Source of the DNA: Firmicutes bacterium OM04-13BH
Lineage (GTDB): Bacteria; Bacillota; Clostridia; Lachnospirales; Lachnospiraceae
Assembly: GCA_003481745.1 (NCBI GenBank)
Contig: QULP01000010.1
Coordinates: 1 to 64,000 of the forward strand
Direction: 5' to 3'
DNA length: 64,000 nucleotides
Within the stretch, counting starts at the first letter, position 1. Every line of letters starts with the position of its first letter. A model generated the notes under the pieces. It did not search any database and had not been told where the DNA came from. It was given only the letters and a program-made list of their open reading frames with translations. Shown here one piece after another: positions 36,193 through 46,394 of this stretch. Both the position numbers and the translations under genes were made by a program.

Positions 36193-38301
36193 TTACCAGT
36201 TAATTACTAACTGCTTTGTCATCTTTCCTGTTAAAGCTTCACTTCTCTTATCCGGACCGTTTGTTCCGACAAAGAGAACACTGGAAGAAGAATCGAAAAT
36301 CTTTTCTCCTTCGTCATTTACGACTTTATAAGCTTCTTTTGAAACTGTAATGGTCAGCTCTTTTTCTTCCCCTGCTCCAAGAGAAACTTTTGCAAATCCG
36401 CACAGAGCCGGATTTACCGGTGCATACTTGGAATCCTGATTCTTGATATACACTTCTACTACATCTCTTGTTGCTACTTCAGAATAATTTTTCACGGTAA
36501 CGCAAATTTCAGCATCCTGCTCTTTTTCCGGTGCTTTTGCAAATTCTGCCTTTTCCACCTGCACATCCCCATAGCTTAAACCATATCCAAATGGATATAA
36601 TGGTTCTTCGGTCAGATAACGATAAGTTCTGCCCTTCATAGAATAATCTGTGAAATCTGGCAGTTGATCTAAGGTACGATAGAAGGTAATCGGCAGTTTT
36701 CCACTTGGAGAAACTTCGCCAAATAAGATATTTGCCAGTGCTTTTCCACCCTGTGAACCCGGATACCATGCCTGAATGACTGCCTCTGCTTTTTCTTCTG
36801 CCTCAGAAAGATTCATGGCACTTCCGGTAAAGTTGCATACAATTACTTTTTTACCGGTTTCTAATACTGCATGCATCAGTCTCTGCTGACTCTTTGGAAA
36901 TTCAAGATTCTCTTTATCTCCGGACGCATAAGCATTTCCGGTATCTCCCTCTTCTCCCTCAAGTGATTCGTCCAGACCAATACATAGTACAACCACGTCA
37001 CTATGCTCTGCTACGCTGAGTGCTTCTGCAATTCTGTCATCTTCCTGTGCAAGCGCTTCTTCTTTATCCAGAAATAAATGACTTCCTTTTGCATACATGA
37101 CTCTTACATCATCGCCGACATAATCCTGAATTCCTTCAAGTGCTGTAATATAACGGGAAGCTGTCCCATGATAATTTCCATCCAGAGAGCTTCTGTTATC
37201 TGCATTTGGTCCGATAACACCAATAATCTTAAGTTCTTCTTTTTTGAGCGGTAAGATTCCATTATTCTTAAGAAGAACAATACTTTCTTCTGCTGCTTTT
37301 CTGGAAAGTTCCAGATGTTCTTTGGATTCTACTGCTGTATACGGAATCTTATCAAATTCAGTCTCGTCGAACATTCCAAGCAGAAATCTTGTAGTAAAGA
37401 GACGGATTGCAGCCTCTTTTACTTTTTCTTTTGTGGTCAGTCTTTTATTTAATGCTTCTTTTAAACACAGATAAGTACAGCCACAGTTTAAGTCACAGCC
37501 TTTATTTAATGCCAGTGCTGAAGATTCTACACCGTTTTTGGTTACCATATGGTGTTCATGAAAATCACGGATTGCCCAGCAGTCTGATACATAATGACCT
37601 TCAAATTTCCAGTCTTCACGAAGAATATGTTCCATCAGTTCTTCACTTGCACAGCACGGTTCTCCGTTTGTACGGTTGTAAGCTCCCATCACTGCTTCTA
37701 CATCCGCTTCTTTTACGCAGGCTTCAAAAGCTGGAAGATAGGTTTCATACATATCTTTCTTGTTTGCTTTTGCATCGAAAGAATGACGAAGTGCTTCCGG
37801 TCCGGAGTGAACTGCAAAATGTTTTGCACATCCTGCTGTCTTTAAATATTCTCCATCACCCTGCAGTCCTTCGATAAATGGAACTGCAAGTCTGGATGTT
37901 AAAGTCGGGTCTTCCCCATAAGTTTCATGTCCTCTTCCCCATCTTGGGTCACGGAAGATATTTACATTTGGAGACCATAAAGTAAGCCCTTTGTAAATGT
38001 CTCTATCTCCATGCTTTATAGACTCATTATATTTTGCACGTGCTTCTTCTGAAATAACAGAAGCCTCTGCCTTCATTAAATCTGTATCCCACGCTGCCGC
38101 CATTGCGATTGCCTGTGGGAATACGGTTGCTGTACCGGCTCTTGCTACTCCGTGAAGTCCTTCATTCCACCAGTTATATGCAGGAATTCCAAGTCTTTCA
38201 ATTGCCGGAGCATCAAATTTTAACTGACTTGCCATCTCATCTACTGTCATCTGTGAAACCAGTGCTTCTGCCCGTTCTCTTGCTTTTTTTCTGTCTCTCA
38301 T
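36193..38301 (-). CDS. GH3 beta-glycosidase (beta-xylosidase/glucosidase type)
   Basis: Cytoplasmic GH3 enzyme of 702 residues releasing terminal beta-linked xylose or glucose. The N-terminal barrel contains the nucleophile D240 (GHYVSDCWAIRDF); the second domain carries the acid/base region (GDTGNAYASGDKENL), and a fibronectin-III-like domain ends the protein. The pattern YNWWNEGLHGVARAG is common in xylan beta-xylosidases of the family. I take ATG 38301 with GAGG 6 nt upstream, in preference to TTG 38313. It is last in the locus, 44 bp after the dehydrogenase gene. No signal peptide. Confidence 0.92.
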   Translation of the reverse strand: MRDRKKARERAEALVSQMTVDEMASQLKFDAPAIERLGIPAYNWWNEGLHGVARAGTATVFPQAIAMAAAWDTDLMKAEASVISEEARAKYNESIKHGDRDIYKGLTLWSPNVNIFRDPRWGRGHETYGEDPTLTSRLAVPFIEGLQGDGEYLKTAGCAKHFAVHSGPEALRHSFDAKANKKDMYETYLPAFEACVKEADVEAVMGAYNRTNGEPCCASEELMEHILREDWKFEGHYVSDCWAIRDFHEHHMVTKNGVESSALALNKGCDLNCGCTYLCLKEALNKRLTTKEKVKEAAIRLFTTRFLLGMFDETEFDKIPYTAVESKEHLELSRKAAEESIVLLKNNGILPLKKEELKIIGVIGPNADNRSSLDGNYHGTASRYITALEGIQDYVGDDVRVMYAKGSHLFLDKEEALAQEDDRIAEALSVAEHSDVVVLCIGLDESLEGEEGDTGNAYASGDKENLEFPKSQQRLMHAVLETGKKVIVCNFTGSAMNLSEAEEKAEAVIQAWYPGSQGGKALANILFGEVSPSGKLPITFYRTLDQLPDFTDYSMKGRTYRYLTEEPLYPFGYGLSYGDVQVEKAEFAKAPEKEQDAEICVTVKNYSEVATRDVVEVYIKNQDSKYAPVNPALCGFAKVSLGAGEEKELTITVSKEAYKVVNDEGEKIFDSSSSVLFVGTNGPDKRSEALTGKMTKQLVINW

Positions 38302-38345
38302 CTTTTTCCTCAATTCCTCTCTTTATTTACCAGCAGACTATTTTA

Positions 38346-39398
38346 TTAGCAGACTTTAATTACACCTTTTACGATATCTGCTTTATTCTTTACGCAGGAA
38401 TCCAGTGCATTCTGAATATCATCTAACTCAAAGTAGTCTGTTACGATATCTTTGATATTGATTTTTCCGGAAGCAACTGCATCGATTGCCATCGGATAAA
38501 TATTTCTGTAACGGAATACAGTTTTAAATGTCAGTTCTTTGTCAAGTGCCATACCGATTGGCAGTGTCATTTCACCGCTTGCACTGTATCCGACAAATAC
38601 GATAGTTGCGCCTTTATTTGCACCTTTTATTAACTGGGAAGCTGTAATCTGAGAACCTGCGGTTTCGATTCCGAGGTCAAATCCTCTTCCACCTGTCAGT
38701 TCCATAATGCGGGCAACCGTATCTTCTTCTTTTCCGTTGATAACTGCTGTTGCTCCAAGTTCCAATGCTTTCTGCAGACGTTTTTCCATAATATCAACTA
38801 CAATTACATTAGATACACCCATTGCTTTCAAAGAAAGCAGAGTTACAAGACCGATGCATCCTGCACCTGTCACAACTGCTGTCTGTCCAAGATGAGCGCC
38901 TCCCTGATTTGCGGCATGCATACCAACTGCTAATGGTTCAATTAATGCACCTTCCATTGTACTTACGTTTTCCGGAAGTTTGAAACAAAGGTCAGCTTCA
39001 TGTGCAACATACTCCTGGAATACACCATCTACCGGCGGAGTTGCGAAGAATACAACGTCTTTACACAGATTGTATTTACCCTGTTTGCAGAATTCGCATT
39101 TTCCACAGGTTTTTCCTGGCTCTAAGGCAACTCTGTCACCAACTTTTAAGTGTTTTACATTTTCGCCAACTTCCACAACAGTACCACCTGCTTCATGTCC
39201 CAGTACGAAAGGAGTTTCTACGATAAAATCTCCGATTCTTCCTGATTCATAGTAATGTAAGTCAGAACCACAGATTCCTACATATTCTACTTTTACAAGT
39301 ACTTCATCACTCTTCGGTGTCGGAACTTCACGTTCCTGAATTTCTACTTTCTGTAAATCTGTCATTACTGCTGTCTTCATTTTCATTTTAACTGCCAT
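38346..39398 (-). CDS. Zinc alcohol dehydrogenase, xylitol/sorbitol dehydrogenase type
   Basis: Medium-chain zinc dehydrogenase, 350 residues. It has the catalytic zinc site (CGSDLHYYE near residue 40, GHEAGG near 65), the structural Cys4 loop (CGKCEFCKQGKYNLC, about 93-107), and the Rossmann fold (GAGCIGL, about 172). It oxidises polyols such as xylitol or sorbitol, or another sugar alcohol; the substrate is inferred from similarity. Start MAVKMKMKT at 39398 has GAGG 9 nt upstream; a GTG five codons earlier is worse placed. It lies between GH115 and GH3 in the same operon. Confidence 0.9.
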   Translation of the reverse strand: MAVKMKMKTAVMTDLQKVEIQEREVPTPKSDEVLVKVEYVGICGSDLHYYESGRIGDFIVETPFVLGHEAGGTVVEVGENVKHLKVGDRVALEPGKTCGKCEFCKQGKYNLCKDVVFFATPPVDGVFQEYVAHEADLCFKLPENVSTMEGALIEPLAVGMHAANQGGAHLGQTAVVTGAGCIGLVTLLSLKAMGVSNVIVVDIMEKRLQKALELGATAVINGKEEDTVARIMELTGGRGFDLGIETAGSQITASQLIKGANKGATIVFVGYSASGEMTLPIGMALDKELTFKTVFRYRNIYPMAIDAVASGKINIKDIVTDYFELDDIQNALDSCVKNKADIVKGVIKVC

Positions 39399-39422
39399 TA
39401 TCTTGTTCCTCACTTTCTTTTT

Positions 39423-42365
39423 TTATTTTTCTATTGATAATGTTACTCTGCTACATTCTTTTTCCCCGAGATAAGAAGTGTCTCTTTCCATGTCTTTTGG
39501 ATAAACAACCAATCTCTCCAATACAAGTCCCGCTTCTCTTGCGGAAACTGTAATTTTATTCAAACCTTTTTTCAAAGCAATCTCTGTACTTCCTGCATGT
39601 TCCTGATTCAAAACTGCCTGTTCCCATGGAATGCAGCCCGGTTCTCCACCTTTATAGCCATCCTCTGTAAATGTAACCAGCTTATCCACCTCGCCATTTA
39701 CAGAAACTCCCATAGAAAGTTTTCCTCCATAAATCAGTGGATTTGCAGGAGAAGTATAAAGTTTTAAGATGCACTCTTTTTCTTCTTCACTAAAGAGTTC
39801 ATACGTTACAGACGGAGCATTTTCTTTTGAATCAAACGCCGCCGTTACCGGAAATGCCTTAATTCCGCTTTGATATTTCCCAAAGTCGTATAACTCTTTA
39901 AATTCTACAGTTTCTTTCTCATATGTTCCTGCATTTTTATCTGCATAATGAATTGCATCGATTACAAACATGCCATGTTCTGCAAGAAATGCCCCTTTCG
40001 GAAGTGCACTGGTATCTTTTTTCAGTGCTTTTACCAGAACCGGAACAAACTCAGTTTCCGTCTTAATTTCAAAACTGCAGGATACTTCTTCTCCAAGCGG
40101 AAGGTTTTCTTCTTTTAAAGAAATTTCAACTTCGTCCTGAAGTGCAGTCTCTCCGGACATTTTGGAAAATTCCAGCCATTCGCATGAAGTTTCATCCTGA
40201 GATTCATGTGCAATTCCATCCAATCCGACTTTTCTTGCGCCTTCCTGTATCTTCCATTTTACGCTTCCCTGACCACCGTTAGCAATTTGAATTTTAGCCT
40301 TTTTGCTAGAAGAAACTACGAAATCATCAATCACAAGTGTAATCGGGAAATACTGGTTCGTATAATGCTGGGTTTTATCTGCTCTTGTCACGACCAGTCT
40401 CGGTTTTTTCGGAAGACGAATTACGTGACGCACCGGATATCTCCAGTCTTCATCATTCCAGTTTGTAAATCCAATATGAGAAGCCAATTCCATTCCTGCC
40501 CATTTTCCATCTTTAAATGCTGCCATCTGAGCTTTTAAGGCTTCATCTTTTTCAATACAAGCTTCCACTAACTTGTCATACTCATTTGCAACTGCCTTTC
40601 CCTGAGAAGCATATAAGTGGTTTTTTCCAGAATAAAGATGCATTTTCAGTAAATTAAAGGATGCTTCTGCTGAGAAATAAATCATGCTGAAGTAAGCATC
40701 TCCCATACCACGCTCCTCTAAAGTTTTCCACAGCCTTTCATTCTTTTCTTCGAGTTTTCCACAAAAAGATAACTGTTTTTCACATTCTAAGTAATGTGCC
40801 GGATGGTAAACCGTATCATTTAAAGATTCCGGTTTTCTTAATGCATTGATTTTTAAATAGCCTTCTAATACTTCCTGAATTTCTTCTCGCTCTTCTTTTG
40901 AAGTATAGCTTCCGAACATGGATGAAATCCATGCTTTGGTATACTCTTTTGTGCTGTTTGGAGCAGAAGAACCCCATTTTTCAAAATCATATGCCAAATC
41001 CATAAAGTAATTTAACGGAAATTCCTGGAATTTCACATCTCCGACATTGACAATCCAGAGTTCTCTTACTCCGTATTCATAAGCTTCTGTCATCTGCTCC
41101 CAAATCTTGGAAAGTTCGGTAGAAGAAACCCATTCATAAGAAACAGGGTCTCCATGATAATCCAGATGGAAATACATTCCAAATCCACCTTTATGATTTC
41201 TCTCAAATGCTTCCGGAAGTGCTCTCATATTTCCCCAGTTGTCTTCGCAAAGCAGTAAGGTTACGTCCTCAAGTTCTTCAAATCCACGCAGTCCTTCTTC
41301 GCTTCCACCACCAAAATAGTAATCTTCTACTTCTTTATAAACTGCAAATAACTGCGGAACTTTCTTTCCGTCTGTTTCCAGATGTTCATGAATCATCTCA
41401 CGCTGTTTTGTAATAATTTCTTTTAACAGACGTACATTATCGGAAATCAGAGAATCTTCGCCCAGCATCTTGCTGTCGTTTTCTCCTCTCATTCCGACTG
41501 TTGGAAATACATTGTGACCGATGCTTCGTTTCACACCGTCCTCCCAGAATCTTAAGATTCCTTCTTTGTTTGTCACATAGCTCCATGCATCTCCATACGG
41601 ACTTTTCGGTCCTCTCACCTTGCTGTATTCTGCACCGGAACGCATACAAGGTTCATGATGAGACATTCCGATATAAATTCCGTATTCATCAGCCAGTTTC
41701 ATAGACTCCAAATCCGGACCGTCTAACATAAAGTTTTCCGCCCACATCGCCGGCCATAAATAATTTCCTTTCATACGGAGGAGGTATTCAAAAATATGGT
41801 CATACATTTTTGCATTAAAACTTCCAAAATGAGAAGTTGCCCAGTTTCCACAACATGGCCATTCATCATTGATGAAAAATCCTCTGTATTTCACAGACGG
41901 CTCTTTTGATACAAAAGAATCCTCTTCTTTTAAGATAAAAGAGTCCTGTTTCACGTACTGGCAGTCTCCCCAGTCAACCATTGCTGTCACACCTAACAAC
42001 TCTGACAGATGAAACAGTCCATAAATGGTTCCAAGTTTATCACTTCCGTAAATAACAAGTGCGCTTTCAATTCCTTCTACCGGATTTTCTGCCACAATAA
42101 ACGCATAAGATTCCCGTTTTCCTTCTACCTGTCCAAGTTTTGAAATCTTACTGCACAGTGTTTCTGCCAGTTTTCCGCTTCCTGCAGTCACTGCAATCAC
42201 TGCCTGTTTTGCCGGTACAGCTGTTTCACAGATTTCAGGACAAAATGAGAGTGTCCCCTCTACATCTTTTGCCACTTTGCCTGCTACTTTTTTCACACCG
42301 ATTCCACATTCTTCTGGAATTACAAAATAAAGTCCCTTATTCTTTGAAATTTCTAATGTAGCCAT
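39423..42365 (-). CDS. GH115 alpha-glucuronidase
   Basis: A 980-residue GH115 protein that should remove (4-O-methyl-)glucuronic acid from glucuronoxylan or related glycans. An N-terminal alpha/beta domain (to about 150) precedes the barrel with the family-typical stretch KYRGFFINDEWPCCGNW and the region GNYLWPAMWAENFM; two further domains (C-terminal helical and beta-sandwich) follow. There is no signal peptide, so it acts in the cytoplasm on imported oligosaccharides. GGAGG is close to the start. It follows a terminator behind the binding-protein gene, so read-through sets its level. Cleavage of internal branches is the family's known activity; here not proven. Confidence 0.93.
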   Translation of the reverse strand: MATLEISKNKGLYFVIPEECGIGVKKVAGKVAKDVEGTLSFCPEICETAVPAKQAVIAVTAGSGKLAETLCSKISKLGQVEGKRESYAFIVAENPVEGIESALVIYGSDKLGTIYGLFHLSELLGVTAMVDWGDCQYVKQDSFILKEEDSFVSKEPSVKYRGFFINDEWPCCGNWATSHFGSFNAKMYDHIFEYLLRMKGNYLWPAMWAENFMLDGPDLESMKLADEYGIYIGMSHHEPCMRSGAEYSKVRGPKSPYGDAWSYVTNKEGILRFWEDGVKRSIGHNVFPTVGMRGENDSKMLGEDSLISDNVRLLKEIITKQREMIHEHLETDGKKVPQLFAVYKEVEDYYFGGGSEEGLRGFEELEDVTLLLCEDNWGNMRALPEAFERNHKGGFGMYFHLDYHGDPVSYEWVSSTELSKIWEQMTEAYEYGVRELWIVNVGDVKFQEFPLNYFMDLAYDFEKWGSSAPNSTKEYTKAWISSMFGSYTSKEEREEIQEVLEGYLKINALRKPESLNDTVYHPAHYLECEKQLSFCGKLEEKNERLWKTLEERGMGDAYFSMIYFSAEASFNLLKMHLYSGKNHLYASQGKAVANEYDKLVEACIEKDEALKAQMAAFKDGKWAGMELASHIGFTNWNDEDWRYPVRHVIRLPKKPRLVVTRADKTQHYTNQYFPITLVIDDFVVSSSKKAKIQIANGGQGSVKWKIQEGARKVGLDGIAHESQDETSCEWLEFSKMSGETALQDEVEISLKEENLPLGEEVSCSFEIKTETEFVPVLVKALKKDTSALPKGAFLAEHGMFVIDAIHYADKNAGTYEKETVEFKELYDFGKYQSGIKAFPVTAAFDSKENAPSVTYELFSEEEKECILKLYTSPANPLIYGGKLSMGVSVNGEVDKLVTFTEDGYKGGEPGCIPWEQAVLNQEHAGSTEIALKKGLNKITVSAREAGLVLERLVVYPKDMERDTSYLGEKECSRVTLSIEK

Positions 42366-42399
42366 ACATCCTCCAGGTTTATTTCCATGTTTTTTGTTC

Positions 42400-42437
42400 T
42401 AAAAAGAACCCGACAGCTTGCGCTGCCAGATTCTTTT
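42400..42437 (-). terminator. Terminator between the binding-protein gene and GH115
   Basis: AAAAGAATC..GGCAG pairs with CTGTC..GGTTCTTTT around a 6-nt loop and is followed by TTTTTAG on the minus strand. It probably allows partial read-through into GH115, ADH and GH3. Confidence 0.72.
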
Positions 42438-42459
42438 CTCTGGTTACTGCTTATTTTAA

Positions 42460-44142
42460 TTATTTAAGAAGGTCTTTTGTATCCTGATAAATTTCGTTTG
42501 CTTCGTCTACGTATTTCTGGCTGCCTTTGTTTTCACAGTCTTTTACGTAAGCATCCCAGTCTTTATCCAGATCACGTTTACCAGTGATGAATTCCAGAGC
42601 TGCTGTATTTACATAGTCCATAAGAGGAGTCTTAACTAAGTTCATTTCTTCTTTCTGCATTTCATCAGCAAGAATTGGTGGTTTTAATTGGATATCTTCT
42701 TTGCTTGCATTTACTCTTTCGTTCCATTCTTTTTCTCCATCAGAGAATTTAGAATACTGAAGTTCTTTAGAACCGCCGTAAGCAAATACACCATTACCAA
42801 ATCCATAGTCTACGTTTAACTGTTTTTCTGCACCTGGGTTAATACCATTGTAGTAGATGTCAGAGTTTAATACGATATTTCCATCATCATCTTTTGTATA
42901 GGTTTCACCTTCAACACCCCACAGACATAAAGTCTGTCCTTCGTCTGAGTACCATAACCAGTCGATGAAACGAAGCATTTTGATAAATCCTTCTTCACCA
43001 AGTTCATCTAAAGCATTCTGAGTAATCATAATACCATTTTCAAGACGACCAGCTGCGCTGGAAACTTTTAACTGTCCTGCAGAACCTGCCGGAGGAGTCA
43101 GGAAGTATAATTCAGCTCCATCGACCTGCATTTTACCATTCTGGATATCAGAATAAATCTGATAGTTCATATTTAAAACATAAGAATCACCACGGAAGAA
43201 TTTTGCCTGCGCCTGCGTGGTATCCTGTGTAAATGTTTCAGGGTCAATTAAACCATCTTCGTACATTTTGTGGAACATTGTGAGGTATTCTTTGTATTCG
43301 TCTGTTGTATCAGCGAAGTAGAATTCTCCTTTATCAAAGTCAAATTTTGTACCATCTTTTAAGCCCCAGTCACCACCGTCATTGGAGTAACCACCTGTTA
43401 CATTATAAACTGTTGCAGCGATATTCATGGTACTTCCGAACCCAAATCCATCAGACCATACATAATCTGCTTTTGTATATTCTTTTACTTTCTTTAATGC
43501 TTCATAAAAGTCATCCCATGTCCAGGAGCTTTCATTTGAAAGGTCTACACCGGCTGCTTCAAATACATCTTTACGAATTGCAAGAGAGTAACCACCGGCT
43601 GTTGTCTCCCACATACCCGGCAGACGATAGTATTTACCGTTGGATGCCAGAATCTGCTGTAAGTCGTCTTCCATGCCCCAGTCTTTTACGCATTTTTGAT
43701 AGTTCGGCATGTACTGAACCCAGTCACTGATTGGAACAATCTGACCGCTGTCTTCGTAAGCAGTAGAATCATAAGTTTTTGGAATGATGTAAGGAGCACT
43801 ACCACTGTTTACAGAAGCAGAAACTTTATCATTGTAGTCTGTTCTTGCAACGATTGTCAGGTCAAATGTTACATTTGTTTTTTCTTCGATTGCTTTCCAA
43901 AGTAACCAGTCCTCATTGTAAGGGTAGTTTTCATGGTCAGAGTACATCATGGAATATTTTACTGCTTCGTCTGAATGGAAAGTTTCGTCTTCTCCATAAG
44001 TGTAATCAAGGTCTTTGTCTGCATCTTCTGCTGAAAGAGTCGGTCCGTCTTTGCTGTCTGATGATTTGCTGCCGCCACAGCCTGCTAATGTAGTGCCAGC
44101 CATAGCTAACACAAGTGTCATTGCTACGAGTTTCTTTTTCAT
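42460..44142 (-). CDS. Sugar ABC transporter substrate-binding lipoprotein, LplA type
   Basis: A 560-residue binding protein of the oligosaccharide-specific family 1 group used with LplB/LplC permeases. Signal peptide with lipobox LAGC (Cys about residue 23), then a Ser/Lys/Asp linker and the fold for longer oligosaccharides. AAGGAGG lies 4-5 nt before the start. It is downstream of the permeases rather than upstream, the reverse of the usual order, and has a tight stem-loop before it and a terminator after it. Ligand: probably a xylo- or galacto-oligosaccharide (inference). Confidence 0.94.
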   Translation of the reverse strand: MKKKLVAMTLVLAMAGTTLAGCGGSKSSDSKDGPTLSAEDADKDLDYTYGEDETFHSDEAVKYSMMYSDHENYPYNEDWLLWKAIEEKTNVTFDLTIVARTDYNDKVSASVNSGSAPYIIPKTYDSTAYEDSGQIVPISDWVQYMPNYQKCVKDWGMEDDLQQILASNGKYYRLPGMWETTAGGYSLAIRKDVFEAAGVDLSNESSWTWDDFYEALKKVKEYTKADYVWSDGFGFGSTMNIAATVYNVTGGYSNDGGDWGLKDGTKFDFDKGEFYFADTTDEYKEYLTMFHKMYEDGLIDPETFTQDTTQAQAKFFRGDSYVLNMNYQIYSDIQNGKMQVDGAELYFLTPPAGSAGQLKVSSAAGRLENGIMITQNALDELGEEGFIKMLRFIDWLWYSDEGQTLCLWGVEGETYTKDDDGNIVLNSDIYYNGINPGAEKQLNVDYGFGNGVFAYGGSKELQYSKFSDGEKEWNERVNASKEDIQLKPPILADEMQKEEMNLVKTPLMDYVNTAALEFITGKRDLDKDWDAYVKDCENKGSQKYVDEANEIYQDTKDLLK

Positions 44143-44237
44143 AATTACCTCCTTAAGTTATGATTTTTTAACGTACGTTTAATCATACGCAATTCACATA
44201 GTTAAATTATAAATTTCCTTAAAATTTCCTTATATGC

Positions 44238-44257
44238 GGGTACGCCTTGGCGTACCC
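44238..44257 (-). promoter_or_regulatory. Tight stem-loop between permease and binding-protein genes
   Basis: GGGTACGCC and GGCGTACCC pair perfectly with a 2-nt loop, 20 bp after the permease stop codon. There is no T-tract, so it is more likely an RNA-stability or processing element than a terminator. Confidence 0.7.
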
Positions 44258-44276
44258 TGTTAAAACTTGTTAAGTA

Positions 44277-45149
44277 TCAGCCTTTTACTGCTCCGATTGT
44301 CATACCCTGTACAAAGTATTTCTGTACGAATGGATAAACACAGATAATCGGGATAGATGTTAATACCATGGTTGCAGATTTTACAGTTGCCTGTACACTA
44401 CTTGCATCGGAAGAACCGATTTCCGTATTATTTGCCCCCTCTACTAACTGTCTTACATACAGAGCAACCGGCCATTTGTCTTTTGAATCTAAGTACAACA
44501 TTGGCGTGAACCATTCATTCCACATGGTTACCATATAGAACAGACACATGGTTGCAATGATTGGTTTGGATAACGGAATAATGATTTTTAAGAAAATCTG
44601 ATAAGTATTCATTCCGTCGATTGCTGCTGCTTCTTCAAGTTCTTCCGGAAGTCCTGCGAAGAAAGATTTCATAACCAGTAAGTTGAATGTACTGATTGCA
44701 TTTGGAAGAATGATTGACCACATACTGTCCTGAAGACCTAACCACTGTGTGATTACGATATAGTTTGGAATCATACCACCTGCAAAATACATGGTGAATA
44801 CAACTAACGGTGTAATTACTTTGTTTAATCTTAATCTTGGCTTTGACAGCGGATATGCAATCAGCGCTGTACATGCTACAGAGATAAAAGTTCCGACTAC
44901 TGTATAAAAAATGGTATTTCCATAGTAACGGAAGAACTGATTATCTCTTAAGATATATTTGTAAGTGTTTACGTTAAATCCGATTGGATAAAAAGTAACT
45001 TTTCCGGCACTTGCAGCAGCATCACTGCTGAATGACTGTGCTACAAGATATACAAAAGGATACAGGGTAATAAAGATGACAAAAATCATAATAATCGTAT
45101 TGATTACCTGAAAGGCACGATATCCTTTTGTTGGTTTCATATTGTTCAT
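44277..45149 (-). CDS. Sugar ABC transporter permease, LplC type
   Basis: Second permease of the importer, 290 residues with six membrane segments and the EAA loop EEAAAIDGMNTYQIF (about 200). Start MNNMKPTKGYR has AGGAAG upstream; the frame is open to 45224 but that part overlaps the preceding gene. It follows LplB by 19 bp. Confidence 0.92.
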   Translation of the reverse strand: MNNMKPTKGYRAFQVINTIIMIFVIFITLYPFVYLVAQSFSSDAAASAGKVTFYPIGFNVNTYKYILRDNQFFRYYGNTIFYTVVGTFISVACTALIAYPLSKPRLRLNKVITPLVVFTMYFAGGMIPNYIVITQWLGLQDSMWSIILPNAISTFNLLVMKSFFAGLPEELEEAAAIDGMNTYQIFLKIIIPLSKPIIATMCLFYMVTMWNEWFTPMLYLDSKDKWPVALYVRQLVEGANNTEIGSSDASSVQATVKSATMVLTSIPIICVYPFVQKYFVQGMTIGAVKG

Positions 45150-45168
45150 TTTCTTCCTGTACTCCTTT

Positions 45169-46137
45169 CTACCATAATGATGTTTCTGTAAATTTCTTAG
45201 ATAAGAAGTTCGCAGATGTAACAAGAATCAGACCAATTACACCTTCAAACAGACCAACTGCTGCGGCGTAACTGAAGTTACCACCTGTAATACCCATTCT
45301 GTATACCAAAGTTCCGATGATGTCGGCTCTCTGCTGATTCAGTGGGTTGTATAATAACAAGATTTTCTGCATATTACTTGATGTTACGATACCACCGATA
45401 TCCATGATTAACAGGGTCATGATTGTTGGCATGATTCCCGGAATTGTTACATGAATAACCTGCTGGAATCTTCCTGCACCATCCATAGATGCTGCTTCAT
45501 ATAATTCAGTGTTAATACCTGTCATTGCTGCCAGATAAAGGATTGTACCCCATCCTAATGCCTGCCATACACCAGATGCGATGTATACAAAATCGAACCA
45601 ACCTGGTTCAGACATAAATGCGATTTTATCAGCTCCAAACATATGAATCAGTTTATTGACTGGTCCTTCTGCTGCTAACAGTTCTTTTACCATACCACAA
45701 ACAACTACGAGTGAGATAAAGTGTGGCAGATAAGAAATCGTCTGCACTGATTTTTTCCACATTTTCTTTCTGATTTCATTCAGAAGAAGTGCAAAGATTA
45801 AAGTAACCGGGAAACGCACTAATAAATATCCGATACTTAATCTCAGTGTGTTCCAAAATGCCTGCCAGAACTGAGGGTCTTTGATAAACTGTTCAAAGTA
45901 CCGAAATCCTACCCAATATTCACCAAGGATATTCGGACCTCCCTTATAGCGTCTGAAAGCAATGATATTTCCGACTACCGGTACATACTTAAAAATAATG
46001 TAATATAAAAGAGGGATAATCATTAAAGAATATAATCTCCACTCTTTTTTAATATGTCTCAGCAGTGAATGTTCTTTTGTATTAACTGCTATCTGACCCG
46101 ACTGCGGAACCTGTACATTGTCTTTCTGTTTTTTCAT
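45169..46137 (-). CDS. Sugar ABC transporter permease, LplB type
   Basis: First permease, 322 residues, with a basic N-terminus, about six membrane segments and EAA loop YEAASMDGAGRFQQV (about 220). AGGGAGGAG precedes ATG 46137; a TTG seven codons earlier is less likely. It is the first gene of the transporter operon. Its promoter region carries three copies of a short motif. Confidence 0.92.
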   Translation of the reverse strand: MKKQKDNVQVPQSGQIAVNTKEHSLLRHIKKEWRLYSLMIIPLLYYIIFKYVPVVGNIIAFRRYKGGPNILGEYWVGFRYFEQFIKDPQFWQAFWNTLRLSIGYLLVRFPVTLIFALLLNEIRKKMWKKSVQTISYLPHFISLVVVCGMVKELLAAEGPVNKLIHMFGADKIAFMSEPGWFDFVYIASGVWQALGWGTILYLAAMTGINTELYEAASMDGAGRFQQVIHVTIPGIMPTIMTLLIMDIGGIVTSSNMQKILLLYNPLNQQRADIIGTLVYRMGITGGNFSYAAAVGLFEGVIGLILVTSANFLSKKFTETSLW

Positions 46138-46190
46138 TTCGTTGCTCCTCCCTTTCAACTAAACTTTCTTGTGTTCCACTTGATAAACCA

Positions 46191-46378
46191 ATTATATCGT
46201 ACGGTTAGCGCTTATGCATTTCTTTTTTTGCCATTATTTTAGCAACATGTGCATAATACTTGTATGTTTTTATGCATTTTCCCATTTGGCTAGTCACATC
46301 TTGCTAAAAAATGCCCGATTTTTGCTATTTCTTCTGGCTATTTTCTATATCTTTCCTCATAAATTGCTCACATCTTGC
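46191..46378 (-). promoter_or_regulatory. Promoter and triple-motif control region of the LplBC operon
   Basis: A perfect -10 TATAAT (46191-46196, minus strand) has no good -35 (ATGCAT), which suggests activation. Upstream are GCAAGATGTGA twice on the minus strand (46294-46304 and 46368-46378) and GCAACATGTGC on the plus strand (46242-46252). Centres are about 52 and 74 bp apart, close to 5 and 7 helical turns. A likely binding site of the AraC protein encoded at 51911 (inference). Confidence 0.5.
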
Positions 46379-46394
46379 GAATTAACACCTTAAT

